In this document: piece by piece, positions 1 through 11,532 of the stretch
Layout: the number at the start of each line of letters is the position of its first letter
Numbering within the stretch: the stretch's first letter is position 1
DNA from: Antedon bifida
Lineage: Eukaryota; Echinodermata; Crinoidea; Comatulida; Antedonidae
NCBI GenBank assembly: GCA_963402885.1
Contig: OY727094.1
Location: 17,982,501 to 18,046,500, forward strand
Reading direction: 5' to 3'
DNA: 64,000 nt
Made by a program: the position numbers and the translations under genes
Notes under the pieces: model-generated
Told to the model about the DNA's origin: nothing
What the model saw: only the letters and a program-made list of their open reading frames with translations
Database searches by the model: none

Positions 1-660
1 GCAAGATGGGTGTGTGTAAGGGTATAGCATAAAATGATCAATGTTTCATTGAATTGACTCATTGCAGTAGTGAGAAACAAGTTTCTCATCCTATTGGTTT
101 TCCATCTTGGGTAAACACTAAACGCCCTGACTAAAGACAAGGTAATGATGAGGAAGGGTGATACTCATCCGACATAATTACTTTTTACTTATGGCACTGT
201 TATATCTCAATATCTTTATTGTTGTTACTATCTTTAGTTCCTATTATTCTTTAAGCTGCTTTACTGATTTCATTAAAATACTTGATTGTGTAGTATTAAA
301 AGAGGAAGAAAAATCTAGAAATAAAACCCTAGCATAAGTATTTAGCACAATCAAGATGAGCAAGCAAGTTATGTATTAATGTAGTAATAGATGTTCATAG
401 ACACCAAGCTGATTGAATTCAGCTATCAAAACTAATTTTTTGTAATTGAATAATAATTACTCATTTCAATAATAAATATTCAATTCATTTTATCTTAATT
501 TGTTTTAACTTTAAAGCTAGAATACCACGATACAGATAGCAGCACAAGACAGAAAAACCAACAAAGTGATATATCACTGTGTGTGTATCATCCTTGTGAT
601 ACCAACATAGTTTCTGTTTTTAAATTATCCACTATCAAAAAATCAATAATCAGTATTTTG
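1..660. other. AT-rich non-coding sequence, no gene seen
   Basis: I see no coding exon, RNA gene or clear repeat here. If the minus-strand ankyrin-repeat gene continues leftward, this could be one of its introns, but nothing here shows that. Confidence 0.5.
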
Positions 661-960
661 TTTCACAAATGCTTAGAATTATTTACAGGGGCGGTAGCAG
701 GACTATCTTAAGGGGATTGCCCAAATGTCCAGGGCCTTAGCCAAGATCTGAAAATGGAACGGGATTTAAAGCAAATTTTATTAAATGACACATCTAGATG
801 GCACCACTAGTACGCTGAAAAAGACACTCCAAAGCATGCTATGAAACAGAAATATGATCATAGCCTATTTTTTCCACCGGTACAACACATGCAAATAACA
901 TTGAAACAATAGGATAACATTTTTTTCAGGGGGAAGTTCCAATGAAGGTACTTCCGTTAC
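661..960. repeat. Diverged copy of a GGGGCGG-starting interspersed repeat
   Basis: The segment opens with AGGGGCGGTAGCAGG. It shares blocks in the same order with 45776-46310: a TTAAATGAC block, then an AGATGG block, then AAAGACACTC, then GCATGCTA. A third, inverted relative lies at 54395-54770. The family looks like a non-autonomous DNA element of about 0.5 kb. This is the most decayed copy and its ends are not sharp. Confidence 0.5.
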
Positions 961-1790
961 GGTAATAAATTCTAATCATTATAATCAATTAATGCAAATC
1001 AATTAATATTATCAATTAATTAATTAATAAATAGTTTTTTAAAAATAGGAAGCTGCTGCTATAAATATTGAGCAAAATATTAAATTTTATATAAAAACCA
1101 CAATTTCCAAAATTCAATTGATGTAATGCAGCTGACACTATTACCCCTGTCTAACTACATAATTTGCTTTAATTCAAATTATATACTTGTCTGCAACATT
1201 TACATCTGATCCTGCCTCAATCAGGCACATACATGTGCTGCTATGTACAACAATTTGTATATTCTTTTTTTTTTTCATTTAATTTTCTTGTTCATTGGAT
1301 CTATATGTTCATGAAAACATCTATTTGCATAAGATCTATATTGTATTTGTTTTGTCAAAAGTTAATATTAGACAAAACTTCAATTTTTATTAAAGTTTGA
1401 TGACCTTCTGTAGTGTTGTCAATAATTGTTGGATTTGCAAAATTACACTTACTAAAATTTTGTGTTGCATATTTTCTGTAGGCGGTGTTATATAATCATA
1501 AATTATTAAGCTGTACAATTGTCATTGCTATCATGGATTTCTAAAATTAGACATACTAAGCTTTCCAAAATGTATGGTAGCATTTGCCACCAATTTAATA
1601 CCAAACAATTTCCAATTGTCAAAAATGATATCTTTGCAATGCTACAACCGTATTTCATCTATGATATCCAAACAGAATTCCAGTCTTTTCATTGATTTTA
1701 AATTTAATACCTTTCAAATTGGTAGCACTATGCACAATTTAACGATTTAAAAGACAAAATCAATAACCAATTTTAAATAACTCAAAAATA
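961..1790. other. AT-rich non-coding sequence, no gene seen
   Basis: No exon-like stretch with splice sites and no recognisable repeat was found, apart from short A/T runs and TAAT-rich sequence near 990-1030. Confidence 0.5.
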
Positions 1791-2420
1791 GGTTTTTTAT
1801 AAGACAAAAATAGGAAAATATTAACCAACAATGACTATTATGAGTAGCAAGCCAATCTATATTATACAACTTAAAATTTGTTACTCCGAATCTTCCTCAA
1901 TCAGAAGACTGATACTAGCGCCTTTTGAGCTGGGGCACCGTTTGATTCCCCATTATCTATTAAGCTATGGTCGAAGAGCAAATTTGTACAAAAAATGTGT
2001 TTTTGACCAACTTCTTTGCAAGCTGCCGAATGCTGCATTTGATAATTTGTGGCCATTTTCTTGCATCACAATTCAGGTCATCGCTAGCAGCACATGCACC
2101 ATTTAAAACTTTAAATCTCAAACGGGCGGTAAGTATGGTATTTTTGTTCATGTTTCTCTCATGCATGCTCTGACAAATAAAAGCTTGAGCACCATTTTAC
2201 CATTTTTTCCAAACACCAAATGCATGTAATAACACTAGTAAGTAATTTTACCTATGATTTGCTTGTCATTGGTTAATTTAGGACATTTTCAAAACTTTGC
2301 TGTACAAAGCACAACAACCACCAAAAATATGAAATTGTTCATAATATTATCATATTAATAATATATGGACTCATGTTTTGATATATTTGCTCTAATTTTA
2401 GGTTATAAAACCCATTTTGT
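1791..2420. repeat. Old diverged relative of the tandemly duplicated block
   Basis: The flanks of this stretch (ATGAGTAGCAA near 1838, ACCACCAAAAATATGAAATT near 2316, and the TTTGCTCTAATTTTAGG end near 2400) have counterparts in the same order at about 12325-12620 and 33238-33540. Here they are separated by an extra roughly 330 bp (1875-2210). This points to an older duplication or dispersed repeat predating the near-identical copies to the right. The extra piece is open in several frames, but I recognise no domain in any of them. Confidence 0.4.
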
Positions 2421-2987
2421 CAAAAAATTGTCATTAAATCTTAATATATTATTTATTCATTTTATAGAGTACTGTATGCATATGTTTTGCTCGTGTACAC
2501 TCTAGTATAAATTAACTTAAAATAAGAGTTTTTTTATAATTTAATAATTTTGAAATTGGCCTGTTTTATGCTATTCTGTTTTGTTTTATATTTTTAAAAA
2601 TAAAAAAAAAATAATTTAAAGTTGGCTTGAGATACTGTACTGTCAGCATATATATTCTTTAGCTAAACATACTAGGCCTACTGTAATTTGTAAAATAAGA
2701 TTTTGGATCTGATGAAATGTAAAAATAAATCTAATGATTATCCTTCTGTAATGTATCATAAAATGGTTTCAATTCTACTGTTTATGACAAGGCTTCATCA
2801 TTTAATGAACTTTTTCACTCTTTAACGTTCGTGATTCACAAGCAAGGGTCGCTTGAATGTCGCATCTGCCGGTATAAACTTAGATAGTCTTCAATTATAA
2901 TATCTATCCATTAATTGTTTTAAATTTACTTGAAAGCATCAATGTTTAAAAAAGTTATAGGATACGATGAAATAAGTTTGTACTCTT
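2421..2987. other. AT-rich non-coding sequence, no gene seen
   Basis: Nothing recognisable; mainly A/T-rich sequence with short homopolymer runs. Confidence 0.5.
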
Positions 2988-3055
2988 AAAAACGCGCAAC
3001 ACAGGACCCTTAGATTGGTATCCGAGCGTCTTAATAACCAAGCTACAACTTCATT
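2988..3055 (-). repeat. Degenerate tRNA-like sequence (possible SINE head)
   Basis: Read on the minus strand, this has TAGCTTGGTTATTAAGACGC like an A box, then CTCGGATACCAATCTAAGG like an anticodon arm, then GGTCCTGTGTTGCG where a B box (GGTTCGANTCC) would be. The order and spacing are tRNA-like but the B box is broken. It is more likely a decayed tRNA-derived SINE head or tRNA pseudogene than a working tRNA. Confidence 0.35.
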
Positions 3056-3699
3056 CTTAATTGTCTCAATGTTGAGAAATGCCAATTCATGTCTATTGCT
3101 CTTTAACCCTTTAGCACCTAAAGTGATGAAACCGCCCTGCGTATTACTACATAAACCTCCCCCAACTCCCTGGATTTTAAACACGATGTAGCTCTCGTTC
3201 TGCGAAGCCTAGCAACAAACGAAAAACAGTGACGTAAAGTTTGGAAAATCCCCTTTTAGATATGATAGTAGGAAGATGTTACACTTCGCTCAAAAATTAG
3301 AGAACCGCTCGAGATAGGGCGCCTCTCATGATGAGTAGGGATAGACGAATCTGAAACATGAGGAGCGCAATGGCAAAGCCCAACGAAAATGGTGTTTTCG
3401 GCAATAAATTGTTTAAATAAGCCACAAAAAACATCAAACTTCTTTTTTGTCTTTATTATACAAATAAAAAATAAATTAATAAAAAATTAATATGATGTTT
3501 TCATACTGTTTTTGGATCTTTTTAATTGTTAATACATTTATTTTGAGTGAGTTTTGGCATGACATGACTGTAAACACTGAGCTAGGATCAGGAGGAGGCT
3601 TACGAGGGCGCCTGTAGACGCATTCATGAATGGATGCTGGTCATCTCGTACCCAAACCCATAAAAACTCTTACCCATCTTGGTAAACCCAGTGAGCTGT

Positions 3700-4168
3700 A
3701 AGCCGAAGGCTAGAGGGCATACTCCAGACTGAAAAGTGATTCCAACAAGAGGGGGAACCAACAAGATGGCGGCCGTAAATGTGTTCAAAAACATTATTTA
3801 ATATAAAAAATAATAATCTAATATAATACATAAGACCACATAAATTACAACACATATTCTTGCCAAAGCACAGTGAAGTTTTTATAAAATTAAATATATT
3901 GTTAATAGCAATGGAATGAATAATTTCTTGGTAATCTAGCATTTTTTGTATAACGAGGATCATATAGAATGCGTTTGCGTTTATATGCTTAACACGCTGC
4001 ATTGCCTATCGTTCTCACGCAGATAGGCTCAACACAGGCGTGGCAGTGCGTACAGTGTAGGGCATATCTGATTGGTCGATTGCAGCCGCCCTCTTGTTGG
4101 TTCCCTCTCCATGGAGAATCACTTTTGAACTGCGATAACATTAAAAGATTGCCATCCAGCCTTCGGCT
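3700..4168. repeat. Imperfect inverted repeat (foldback) with roughly 80-bp arms
   Basis: The left arm (3700-3774) runs AGCCGAAGGCTAGAGGGCA ... AAAAGTGATT ... GGAACCAACAAG. It recurs inverted at 4084-4168 with small indels. The loop is about 310 bp of A/T-rich sequence. It looks like a MITE or foldback element nested in the larger TIR candidate. Confidence 0.6.
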
Positions 4169-4734
4169 ATTACAAATCAAGTCAAGTCTGAAGTCATAAT
4201 GCAAATTTTACAGTATACAGTATTGTTGTTGGCAAACAATATATGATTTATGAATAAATGATATCAATTCTTCTGCAATTTCAATATTTTTTATAAAGCA
4301 ATTTCTATAAAACTTCAGGGGTAGAATCTGTAAATTCATTTCTATAGAAATTCAATAAAACTAAAACCTTTTATATATAGATTCTATAGAACATTTTTTG
4401 TAAGGGTAGTATAATAAAAGGGGGTAAAGTAGGCCTCCTCACGGTTAATTTTTCCTTACCAATAATGAACTCATCAGCTTATAATTAATATTATCATCAA
4501 TGTTAGGCATTACATAAATCATGGCATATAAAATTACAATGAATGCACGAAAGTTCGGAGTGTTACAAGTTATTATTAAATTATTAAAATTAACAATAAT
4601 TGGGTTTTTTTTCAGTAAAAAAACATACTCATAGTCCTAAATTCCTATAATGTTAGTCCTACTGGTACCGTATTCATTGTATATGTTTCCCCTAATAGAC
4701 AGATCGACTATTTGTATAATATTATTGATTACAA

Positions 4735-4764
4735 TAAATATTGATTGATTGATTGATTGATTAC
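4735..4764. repeat. (GATT)n microsatellite
   Basis: A short run of GATT/TGAT tetranucleotides within A/T-rich non-coding DNA. Confidence 0.8.
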
Positions 4765-5532
4765 ACATGCCATACTACCTATTCTCTTTTATTACCCATT
4801 TAGAAATAAACCATACATAATCAATTATTATATAGGCATACACATTGTAGGCCTATTATTACCACTAATAGGCCCCTAATATATTTATTCACTCTGATGA
4901 AGAAGTGTTTCTAAAGCTAGGTATTAAATTCTCTATCTCTGTCCAATGATAAACAATTAAATGTAAATAATTGTTAAAAAGTTCAGTTGATTTGCAAATA
5001 AAAACATTAAAATAAAAGAAATAAAATATGGTAGATATTTCAGGTACCTAAACAATTCCAGGTAATTGAAACACAAATTTGTATTCCAAAACATAAAAAT
5101 ATGATTCATTTGCACTTTCTATAAAGATAACAGTACATTTTATATGTTAATTCGTATTAAATCTTAATTTTACAGTCATATTATTCTTCTGTTATATAGC
5201 ATATTTCCTATACAATAACCTTCCGTACCCTTGAAATAGGCGCCCATAGTGTCTCGCGTTTATTTGCATTGATCGAATAGGAAGTGTAACATCTTCCTAC
5301 TAGTACTACACTATCTTGGCTTTTGTGCCTTCTATTTGACTAAGTGACATAATTTCCGTTCAAAGTTTAGAGGTTGGATCTATTGTTTTCGTTTGGAAAA
5401 AAGCACAGGCCGGAACCGCATGAATGCGCAGCAACCTCTCGATTTCTTAGAGAAAGAAGACAGGTTTTTAGTCAAAATAACGATTTAGATTTATCTGCTA
5501 ATAGTGATATCGATGTTTCACAAATAAGTAGT

Positions 5533-5845
5533 ATAATAATAATAATAATTCATTCTTATATAGTGCATATAAGCAAGCTCTCAATGCGCTGAACATTATT
5601 ACCCCAGTCATTTCCTGATCAAACACCTATGGAAACAATACTCCCATATATGCAGCTAGTAATCAGCGCAAAGTTGTGTCTTGATCTAACCCAATTATAC
5701 ACCTGGGTGGAGAGAGGCAAACGTAAGTAAAGTATCTTGCCTAAGGATACAAGCAATGCGGCGAAAGTTCGATTTGAACCTCGGTCTAACGATCAGTAGT
5801 CGAACGTCCAACACACAGCGCCACACGCCTTCACTACAGCTGCCT
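5533..5845 (-). mobile_element. tRNA-derived SINE with ATT tail
   Basis: On the minus strand the head (about 5845-5760) reads GGCGTGTGGCGC..., GTTCGACTACTGATCG and GGTTCAAATC, which fit a tRNA-like A-box region, anticodon arm and B box. The body includes TAGGCAAGATACTTTACTT and GCGCATTGAGAGC. The 3' end has TGCACTATATAAGAAT followed by an (ATT)n run at 5533-5550, the LINE-like tail common in marine-invertebrate SINEs. It resembles the 3' tail fragment at 40256-40490. Confidence 0.7.
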
Positions 5846-6033
5846 CACTATATTATGCTATTGAAATTAGTAAATTTTAGGTCAGGTATTTTTATTTATG
5901 TCATTTGTTAGAAAATATAATGGTAATCTGTTGATCAGTTGTATTTGTAGCCTAGTTATTAAGATTTAAAATTAAGAATTAAAATAAAAATGTTAGAGCC
6001 ATTACTTCAATAAGTGAGGAAAAACCAAATCGA

Positions 6034-6697
6034 AATGTCTCAGAAGTAACAATTATGAATTTTTAAATGCAAGTATGAAATTAATAAATTTTAATAAAAT
6101 ACTTGATTATGAACAATTGGAGCTTACTGTGAAATAAAAACTACAGTATATTTATGTGAAAAAATGGTGCATGGTTTTATGAAATAAAAAGGATTTAAAT
6201 GTCCCATCCGTAACAAAAATTTCTGTCTCGTTCCTATGACTATGTCATCAATACCTTTTTTGAAATATGATATTTTTACCAAAAGTTTCAAAATATTTGT
6301 TTATAATGTATTGCATACAGTTCTTAATAGTAGAAAACAAAATATTAAATTGAGGCATCATACTTTTAACTGATATGTGAAAAACATCCCAAAACTCCTA
6401 TTAAAATGTCGCGGACTGGACAATTATGAATTTTGAAATGCATATATTAAATTTAATAAACAAAATTATGTGTTATAAAAAGCTTGACTATATACAATAT
6501 ATTTTTGAAATATGATATTTTCATCAAAATATAAAATTTTTTAAAAATGTGTTCATAATATAATGAGATATAGTCCTCAGGAGGAAAAAATAAAATATCA
6601 AGATTTTTGCATAATTACTTTTAAAATAAATGTAAAAAAAACAACCTAAAATGTCGCGGACGGGACATTTATGAATTTGAAATGCATGTATGAAATT
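6034..6697. repeat. Tandem units with ATGTCNCGGA...ATGAATTT motif
   Basis: Related units start near 6034, 6407 and 6651. Each has a sequence like AATGTCGCGGAC, then a short ACAATTATGAATTT block, then AAATGCATGTATGAAATT and an A/T-rich spacer of roughly 240-370 bp. The third unit is split at 6697 by a LINE and resumes at 9008-9180. No coding potential was seen. Confidence 0.6.
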
Positions 6698-6899
6698 TTT
6701 TTTTAAATCTTTTGTGGTTAACTACCACCTTTATTCATTCAATTTTACATAAACAACAATTACAGAATCTCATTCTATTTACATTATTTTCTGCATATTT
6801 TTTATGTTATCTATTACAAAATATATTGCATATTAAAAAAAAATTGTTTACTTATGAAACGTTTGTTAAATTATTTATCATAATTTGTGTGTCTTTTCA

Positions 6900-7030
6900 G
6901 TTTATATATATTTGTATATATATATATAATATCAATACATTCACATGTATATACATATAGAAATACATACTATATATCAAATATATATATACATACACAC
7001 ATATATACCCATACAATACATACACATATG
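6900..7030. repeat. TA/CA-rich low-complexity run
   Basis: Alternating TATATATA, ATACATACACACA and related dinucleotides in the 3' untranslated part of the LINE. Open frames here are by-products of this composition. Confidence 0.7.
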
Positions 7031-7215
7031 CATAAAATTAACATTAAAACCAAGAACGATAAAAAAAATAAACACAAATATAATACATTAGACCTATATA
7101 CACTGGCATAAAAAACCCTATAAAAACTGTCAAGTAATAAAATGGAAATGTATACACAAATTAAAAGTATAATATACGTATACATACAGACAATATACTT
7201 TTTTTCCATTAAAGC

Positions 7216-7489
7216 TTACTGAAAAAAGAAGAAAAAGTTTTTCTTTGATGTAGCCCATTTTTTCCTAGCATTGATAATGTTACATGCGTATTCATTCTTA
7301 ATTAAATTAAAAAGTTCTATTCTGTATAGGTTCCATATTGTTTTTTGTACATTTTCATTTTTCAACATTATTTTATATGTTATACATGATTTATATATTG
7401 AAAAACAAAAAACAGAAATTAATTCATTGATGAGTTTGCTATTTGTATTTCCAGTAACTATATTAGTCCAACTTGAGAAATTGTGTTGT
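7216..7489 (-). pseudogene. LINE protein, extreme C-terminal fragment
   Basis: The minus strand reads on without a stop from about 7489 to a TAA at 7216-7218. It contains SSWTNIVTGNTNSKLINELI, a CITYKIMLKNENV stretch and NEYACNIINARKKWAT. A basic helix with a KNEY...KKW pattern is typical of the end of L1/Tx1-type RT proteins. It is the continuation of the fragment at 8336-9004, cut off from it by the foldback at 7553-8149 and a frameshift. It has no independent function. Confidence 0.55.
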
Positions 7490-7552
7490 GTTTAGTTAAC
7501 AGGAAAACACTTAAAAATTAGTCGGGTCAAAATATGAAAATATAGGGCCTAA

Positions 7553-8149
7553 CCCCAAAAAAATTGCAAGAAAATGTTTTTTGATGTATTACAATAAAAT
7601 ATGGTCTCAAAAAACATATATCAAAAGTTTACTCAAATCAGACTACCGCAAAGGTTCAAAATTTGACGTTAAAAAAGATGGCCGCCATTTTTTAAAAATC
7701 TGTAACCGTTTGTAGTAGATTATTCAAAATATATATGTTTATATTTACACTTTTTGAACATTTTGTTCAAACATGACCGGAAATTCCAGTTTGTGACCTT
7801 TGACATATATGGCATGACGTTTATATATCTACGTAACTGCAAATCACAGAGTCTTGATATTGGTGTCAAAATGTTCAGAACATACATATTTATATTTACC
7901 CTTTTTAAACATTTTGTTGAAACATGACCGGAAATTCCATTTTGTGACCTTTGACCCATATATGGCATAAAAAAATGTTCATATCTATGTAACTAAAATC
8001 ATAGAGTCTAAGTGCGTAAAAGCTGATTACAGGCTCTTTTGAACCTTTGCGGTAGTCCGATTTCAGTAAACTTTTGATATAATTATATTTTTTGAGACCA
8101 TATTTTATTGTAATTCATCAAAAAACATTTTCTTACAATTTTTTTGGGG
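7553..8149. mobile_element. 597-bp foldback element with ~110-bp TIRs
   Basis: The ends CCCCAAAAAAATTGCAAG (7553) and its inverse at 8149 begin inverted repeats of about 110 bp, including GGTCTCAAAAAA and ACTACCGCAAAGGTTC. TAA flanks both ends (7550-7552 and 8150-8152), a likely 3-bp target duplication as in PIF/Harbinger-type MITEs. The middle holds two diverged direct repeats carrying TGACCGGAAATTCCA and TTTGTGACCTTTGAC, a motif also found in the foldback at 39241-41980. No transposase is encoded. Confidence 0.75.
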
Positions 8150-8335
8150 TAATGAAACAGTTTGACTCGACTAAATCATTGAATCAAACTTTCTCCAGGC
8201 TGGCTGAATTGTATTACATGTATAAAGCATATGTTTTTCGTTTTCTACTTCTATTTTACATTTTTGGCATTATAACTATCAGCTAATTTCCATAGTTTCA
8301 ATTTTTTTCTACATGCTATAATTCTGTGTAACAAT

Positions 8336-9004
8336 TTAAAGTTGAATTGGGCAACTTTTACAATATGTTTTGGTGTTTAAAACTTTATTACACCATATTG
8401 TGTGCCAATTTAAATCGACACCAAATTCTTGTTCCCATTTCACTTGTGATCTTGGGATAGAAACTTTACTATTAATAAGATATCTATAAAACGTAGATGA
8501 TTTATTTTGTTTATAAAATGTAAGCATGTCTAAGGCTTTATCTATTTTATTTTCAACATTTGGTATTTTAACAATTGTTTTCCATTGATGCGGTATGGCA
8601 TCGATAACAGCAAAGTATTCAATTAACCCGTTTTTTTTATTACATAATATTGGAATCAACCTTTGATATGTTATTAGTTCATTATCAACAATTATATCAT
8701 TGATTGTTTTGATACCAGAATTTAACCAGGAGCAGAAGTACATTGATTTGCCATCCAATGTTACATACTTGTTTTCCCATAATTGTTGAGATTTAATTTC
8801 GTTTACAGTGTGTGGTTCTGTACTTAACATGTTATTTAGAATCACAACAGCTTTTAATAATAGTTGATAGAACACTGGCATATCTTTTAAAATTGTATGA
8901 TTTTCAGTATTAATTTTACTAATCTTAAGTGTACATTCTATTGGGTACATACAGTATAATGTCTCGGGATAAATTTCCATTTCCCAGGATCTGGGCTTAG
9001 CAAA
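8336..9004 (-). pseudogene. L1/Tx1-like RT protein, C-terminal region fragment
   Basis: About 220 residues are open on the minus strand, but no RT catalytic motifs remain; this is the region downstream of the RT domain. Diagnostic stretches are LPAFY-like MPVFYQLLLKAVVIL, then QQLWENKYVTLDGKSM, then CSWLNSGIKTINDII, and a closing KWEQEFGVDLNW block. These match the L1/Tx1 pattern W.N..I...GK..F...W...GI.TI.D. The frame stops at CPIQL and continues in another frame (KLLHRIIACRKKLKLWK) at about 8287-8335, so there is a frameshift. It starts directly at the LINE 5' truncation point. Confidence 0.65.
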
Positions 9005-9023
9005 CGTATGCATGTATGAAATT

Positions 9024-9180
9024 AATAAACAACAAAATTTTAATTAATCACTTGATTATGTATTATTGAGACATAAAGTAAATATATCTGTTGATAAAAC
9101 AGTAATAAAATGCATAGTTTATGAATTAAATAAGATTTTCAAATTTCCCGTCCGTAATGTCAAATTTTAATATTTAATAT
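9024..9180. repeat. Remainder of the tandem unit interrupted by the LINE
   Basis: The sequence continues the third unit of the 6034-6697 array after the second copy of the 16-bp TSD. It contains CACTTGATTATG and a TCCCGTCCGTAATGTC block like those at about 6100-6210. Confidence 0.6.
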
Positions 9181-10702
9181 TCAATAACTTAAAAAATAAA
9201 TATCAGAACAATAAAAAAAATGTTATTTAATAAACTTCAACATGTCTACATTGAGAAATGGCCAAGAGTTACATCAAAATCAGTAAATGAAATTTTTCAA
9301 CCTACGGACCAAATACTGTGGAATGCCCGTAATAGTAGTGAACGTTTGTGGTTGTTAAAACTATAGATGGAATATGCTGTTACTAGATCCATGTTATTGG
9401 TTAGGAGCGTGGAGGAGATAACTCCTTGTAAATTCCGGAGTGCATGTTATTAGTCATTTTATATGCATAGATAAAATATTGGTCAAAATCAATATAAGGC
9501 CAAAGAAAATAAATAAAGCAAAAATATTTTGGGGAAAAAAATAGCAGACAAAAGATTTGAAAAATCTAAAATAGCAAAGATAGAATATTCATGAGTGCAG
9601 TAGACATTCTTTTTTTCACTATTTAGTTTTAGTTATCTGTAATATGCCTTGAAATGTTTTGATAAGGTACAATATAAATGGTTTATGTATGTATATAATA
9701 TGCACCAAAAAAAAAAATTAATAATTGACAATAAAGAAGCAAATGAAACAAAACGTTAGAAAGAAAGACGTTAGATCTATTTGACATTTGAAAATAATTT
9801 ACATGAGACAACAATTTATCAGATTTACTTTAATGTGTGTGTGTGTTTATCTAATGAATTAATTGTCATCATGACATTGTTATTAAGAACAGTATGTAGA
9901 GGAATCATTATGAAACAAATAAATTCATTTTAATCAGAGATATTATGTACTGTGATCTGATCAATAGAACAGTTGTAGTAAGTGACACAAAGCTACTCCA
10001 CAGTAGTTAAATACAATGATTGCCTCTATGATCTTATGCATAGCTGTGATTCTATGATCATATAGCATTAGCTGTGATTGAATATGCAAACAAAATGAAA
10101 TTAAGACTCAACAATTTGTAACTATTGATGGTTCGGTCCTCCTAATCCTATTATTAAAAAAAGGCATACATATCATACATCACATACCTTCTACTAAATA
10201 TAAGTAAAAACATTACTTTATTGGAGATAATATCGATGAAAATGTACAGAATAATGGAATGCTATGATACTAATGAAAGTTGTCTCAAAATAAAACTTTA
10301 TAAATCGTACTGAACATTTATTTAAATTAAAAATGTCCTCATTGTTTGTATATAATCCTGTTTTACTGTTTCACTATTGTTGTAATATTCTGTAATTATC
10401 ACACTTTTAAATATTTGTCACACAAATTATTAGTTACAAAGTGACAGGTTATTTCAAAGTGATACAAACTTTTTATAAAGTCCATTGTTTATTACAAAGT
10501 GTGACAGTATACATCTTCTTGATATAATACTTCATAATTGTTTTCATCATCATTGTGTTCATTATACTATACATGCTTTTCATCTATGTTGTCAGTGAAT
10601 ATGACTAAAAAATCACCATCTTCGGTAAGGCTTTAAAGAGATGATACTTTAGACATTAAATCTGTTTCTTGTGTTGGATATTTTATGTGGGCATTTTAAT
10701 TC
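9181..10702. other. AT-rich non-coding sequence, no gene seen
   Basis: No exon, RNA or recognisable element was found. There is a short (TG)n run at about 9834-9847. Confidence 0.5.
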
Positions 10703-10705
10703 ATA

Positions 10706-11532
10706 GGGCCTGTTTCTGCTGCAACTGCTCAAAATACGGTATAAAAATACGGTATTTTTTATACCGTATTTTTTAGTACCCCGTTTCTGCTAACAATACT
10801 TCTTGGGTGGTCGTGTTAAATTTCATCCTTTTTACCCAAATTGCCATTCAAATATTTGGTCGATAATTAAATATTGGAATAAAGGAAGTTTTACTCACTT
10901 TCAACAGGCTAGCCCTAGTGATAGAGATGTTGTGAGAGCACAGAAAACATCGTAATGGGGGGCAACTAAATTCGTTCCTCCCCGAGTTATTGTCTTTTGC
11001 AATGTTGTACTGCTTTCGCAGGCTCTTAGCTTTGAGTTTACGTACTTTGGAGACAAGTCTATTCCGTACTCCTGCTTTATTTTTTTAGAAATGTCTTTAT
11101 AAATGTGGTTGTCCCTTTTATTACCTTTTAGTTGGCCAGACATTTAGCTTCCCCTCCCCCTCCTTCCCCACACCCTCCTTCCCCACACAGATTTATATAG
11201 TAAATACTGTGACGTCTTTCGTTCCACATTTTCGCCGAATATATCTATACAGCTAACAGCAACAGAAAATAAAAAGACGATGTTGACCTCATGTCGTAGG
11301 TCAAACAAAATACAGTATTTTTTATTGGCAGCAGAAAAGGGTACCAAAAAATACGGTATAAATTTGTAAATACCGTATTTTATCCACAAATTTTGTGGGG
11401 AAAATACGGTATACAAAATACGGTATTTTTTTTATGAGCGCAGTTTCTGCTGCCAACAAAATACGGTATAAATACGGTATTCAAAAAATACCGTATAAAA
11501 TACGGTATTTTCTTGGCAGCAGAAACAGGGCC
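10706..11532. mobile_element. PIF/Harbinger-like non-autonomous element
   Basis: The left end GGGCCTGTTTCTGCTGC (10706) and the right end GCAGCAGAAACAGGGCC (to 11532) are inverted matches with one mismatch. Both are flanked by ATA (10703-10705 and 11533-11535), a 3-bp target duplication. Just inside both ends are many copies of ATACGGTATTTT and its inverse, a subterminal repeat cluster. An internal minus-strand Myb/SANT-like remnant (10901-11143) supports a Harbinger origin. The right part from about 11207 recurs at 32114-32445 at about 98% identity by eye. Confidence 0.65.
10901..11143 (-). pseudogene. Myb/SANT-like DNA-binding domain remnant (Harbinger accessory protein)
   Basis: Eighty residues are open, from ATG at 11143 to TGA. 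The part GNKRDNHIYKDISKKI, then EYGIDLSPKYVNSKLRA, then a YDVF motif after a short basic loop, follows the three-helix Myb/SANT-like (MADF/Harbinger second-protein) plan: I(Y/W)..I...I......S...V..K...L, then YY/HYD. Full-length proteins of this type are several times longer and work with a DDE transposase; only the domain remains here and no transposase is present. I identify it by pattern alone and could not search a database. It may be a relic rather than an expressed protein. Confidence 0.45.

Larger units (their letters stand above)
3268..5300. mobile_element. Candidate 2.0-kb DNA element with 20-bp perfect TIRs
   Basis: GTAGGAAGATGTTACACTTC at 3268-3287 is repeated exactly, inverted, at 5281-5300. 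Both ends are flanked by TA, as in Tc1/mariner-like insertions, although the same TA could be the next base pair of the inverted repeat. No transposase reading frame is present, so it would be non-autonomous. It encloses the foldback at 3700-4168. The exact 20-bp match at 2 kb distance is the main evidence. Confidence 0.5.
6698..9007 (-). mobile_element. 5'-truncated L1/Tx1-like LINE with 16-bp TSD
   Basis: A 16-bp direct repeat, ATGCATGTATGAAATT, lies at 6682-6697 and again at 9008-9023 and brackets the insertion. The low-coordinate end is a T-run (poly-A on the minus strand), as expected for target-primed reverse transcription. The coding remnant is the C-terminal part of the RT protein (8336-9004 and 7216-7489). 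The 3' untranslated part (6698-7215) contains a TA/CA microsatellite. A foldback DNA element (7553-8149) is nested inside and splits the coding part. Confidence 0.75.

Noticed and set aside
1831-2173. Three overlapping frames of 68-91 residues
   Set aside because: Open in several frames at once, no recognisable domain, and no consistent splice sites for any of them.
2988-3055. Functional tRNA gene on the minus strand
   Set aside because: The B box is broken and the cloverleaf cannot be completed, so it is listed only as a degenerate tRNA-like sequence.
6712-7209. Three overlapping small frames
   Set aside because: They lie over TA/CA low-complexity sequence in the 3' part of a LINE.
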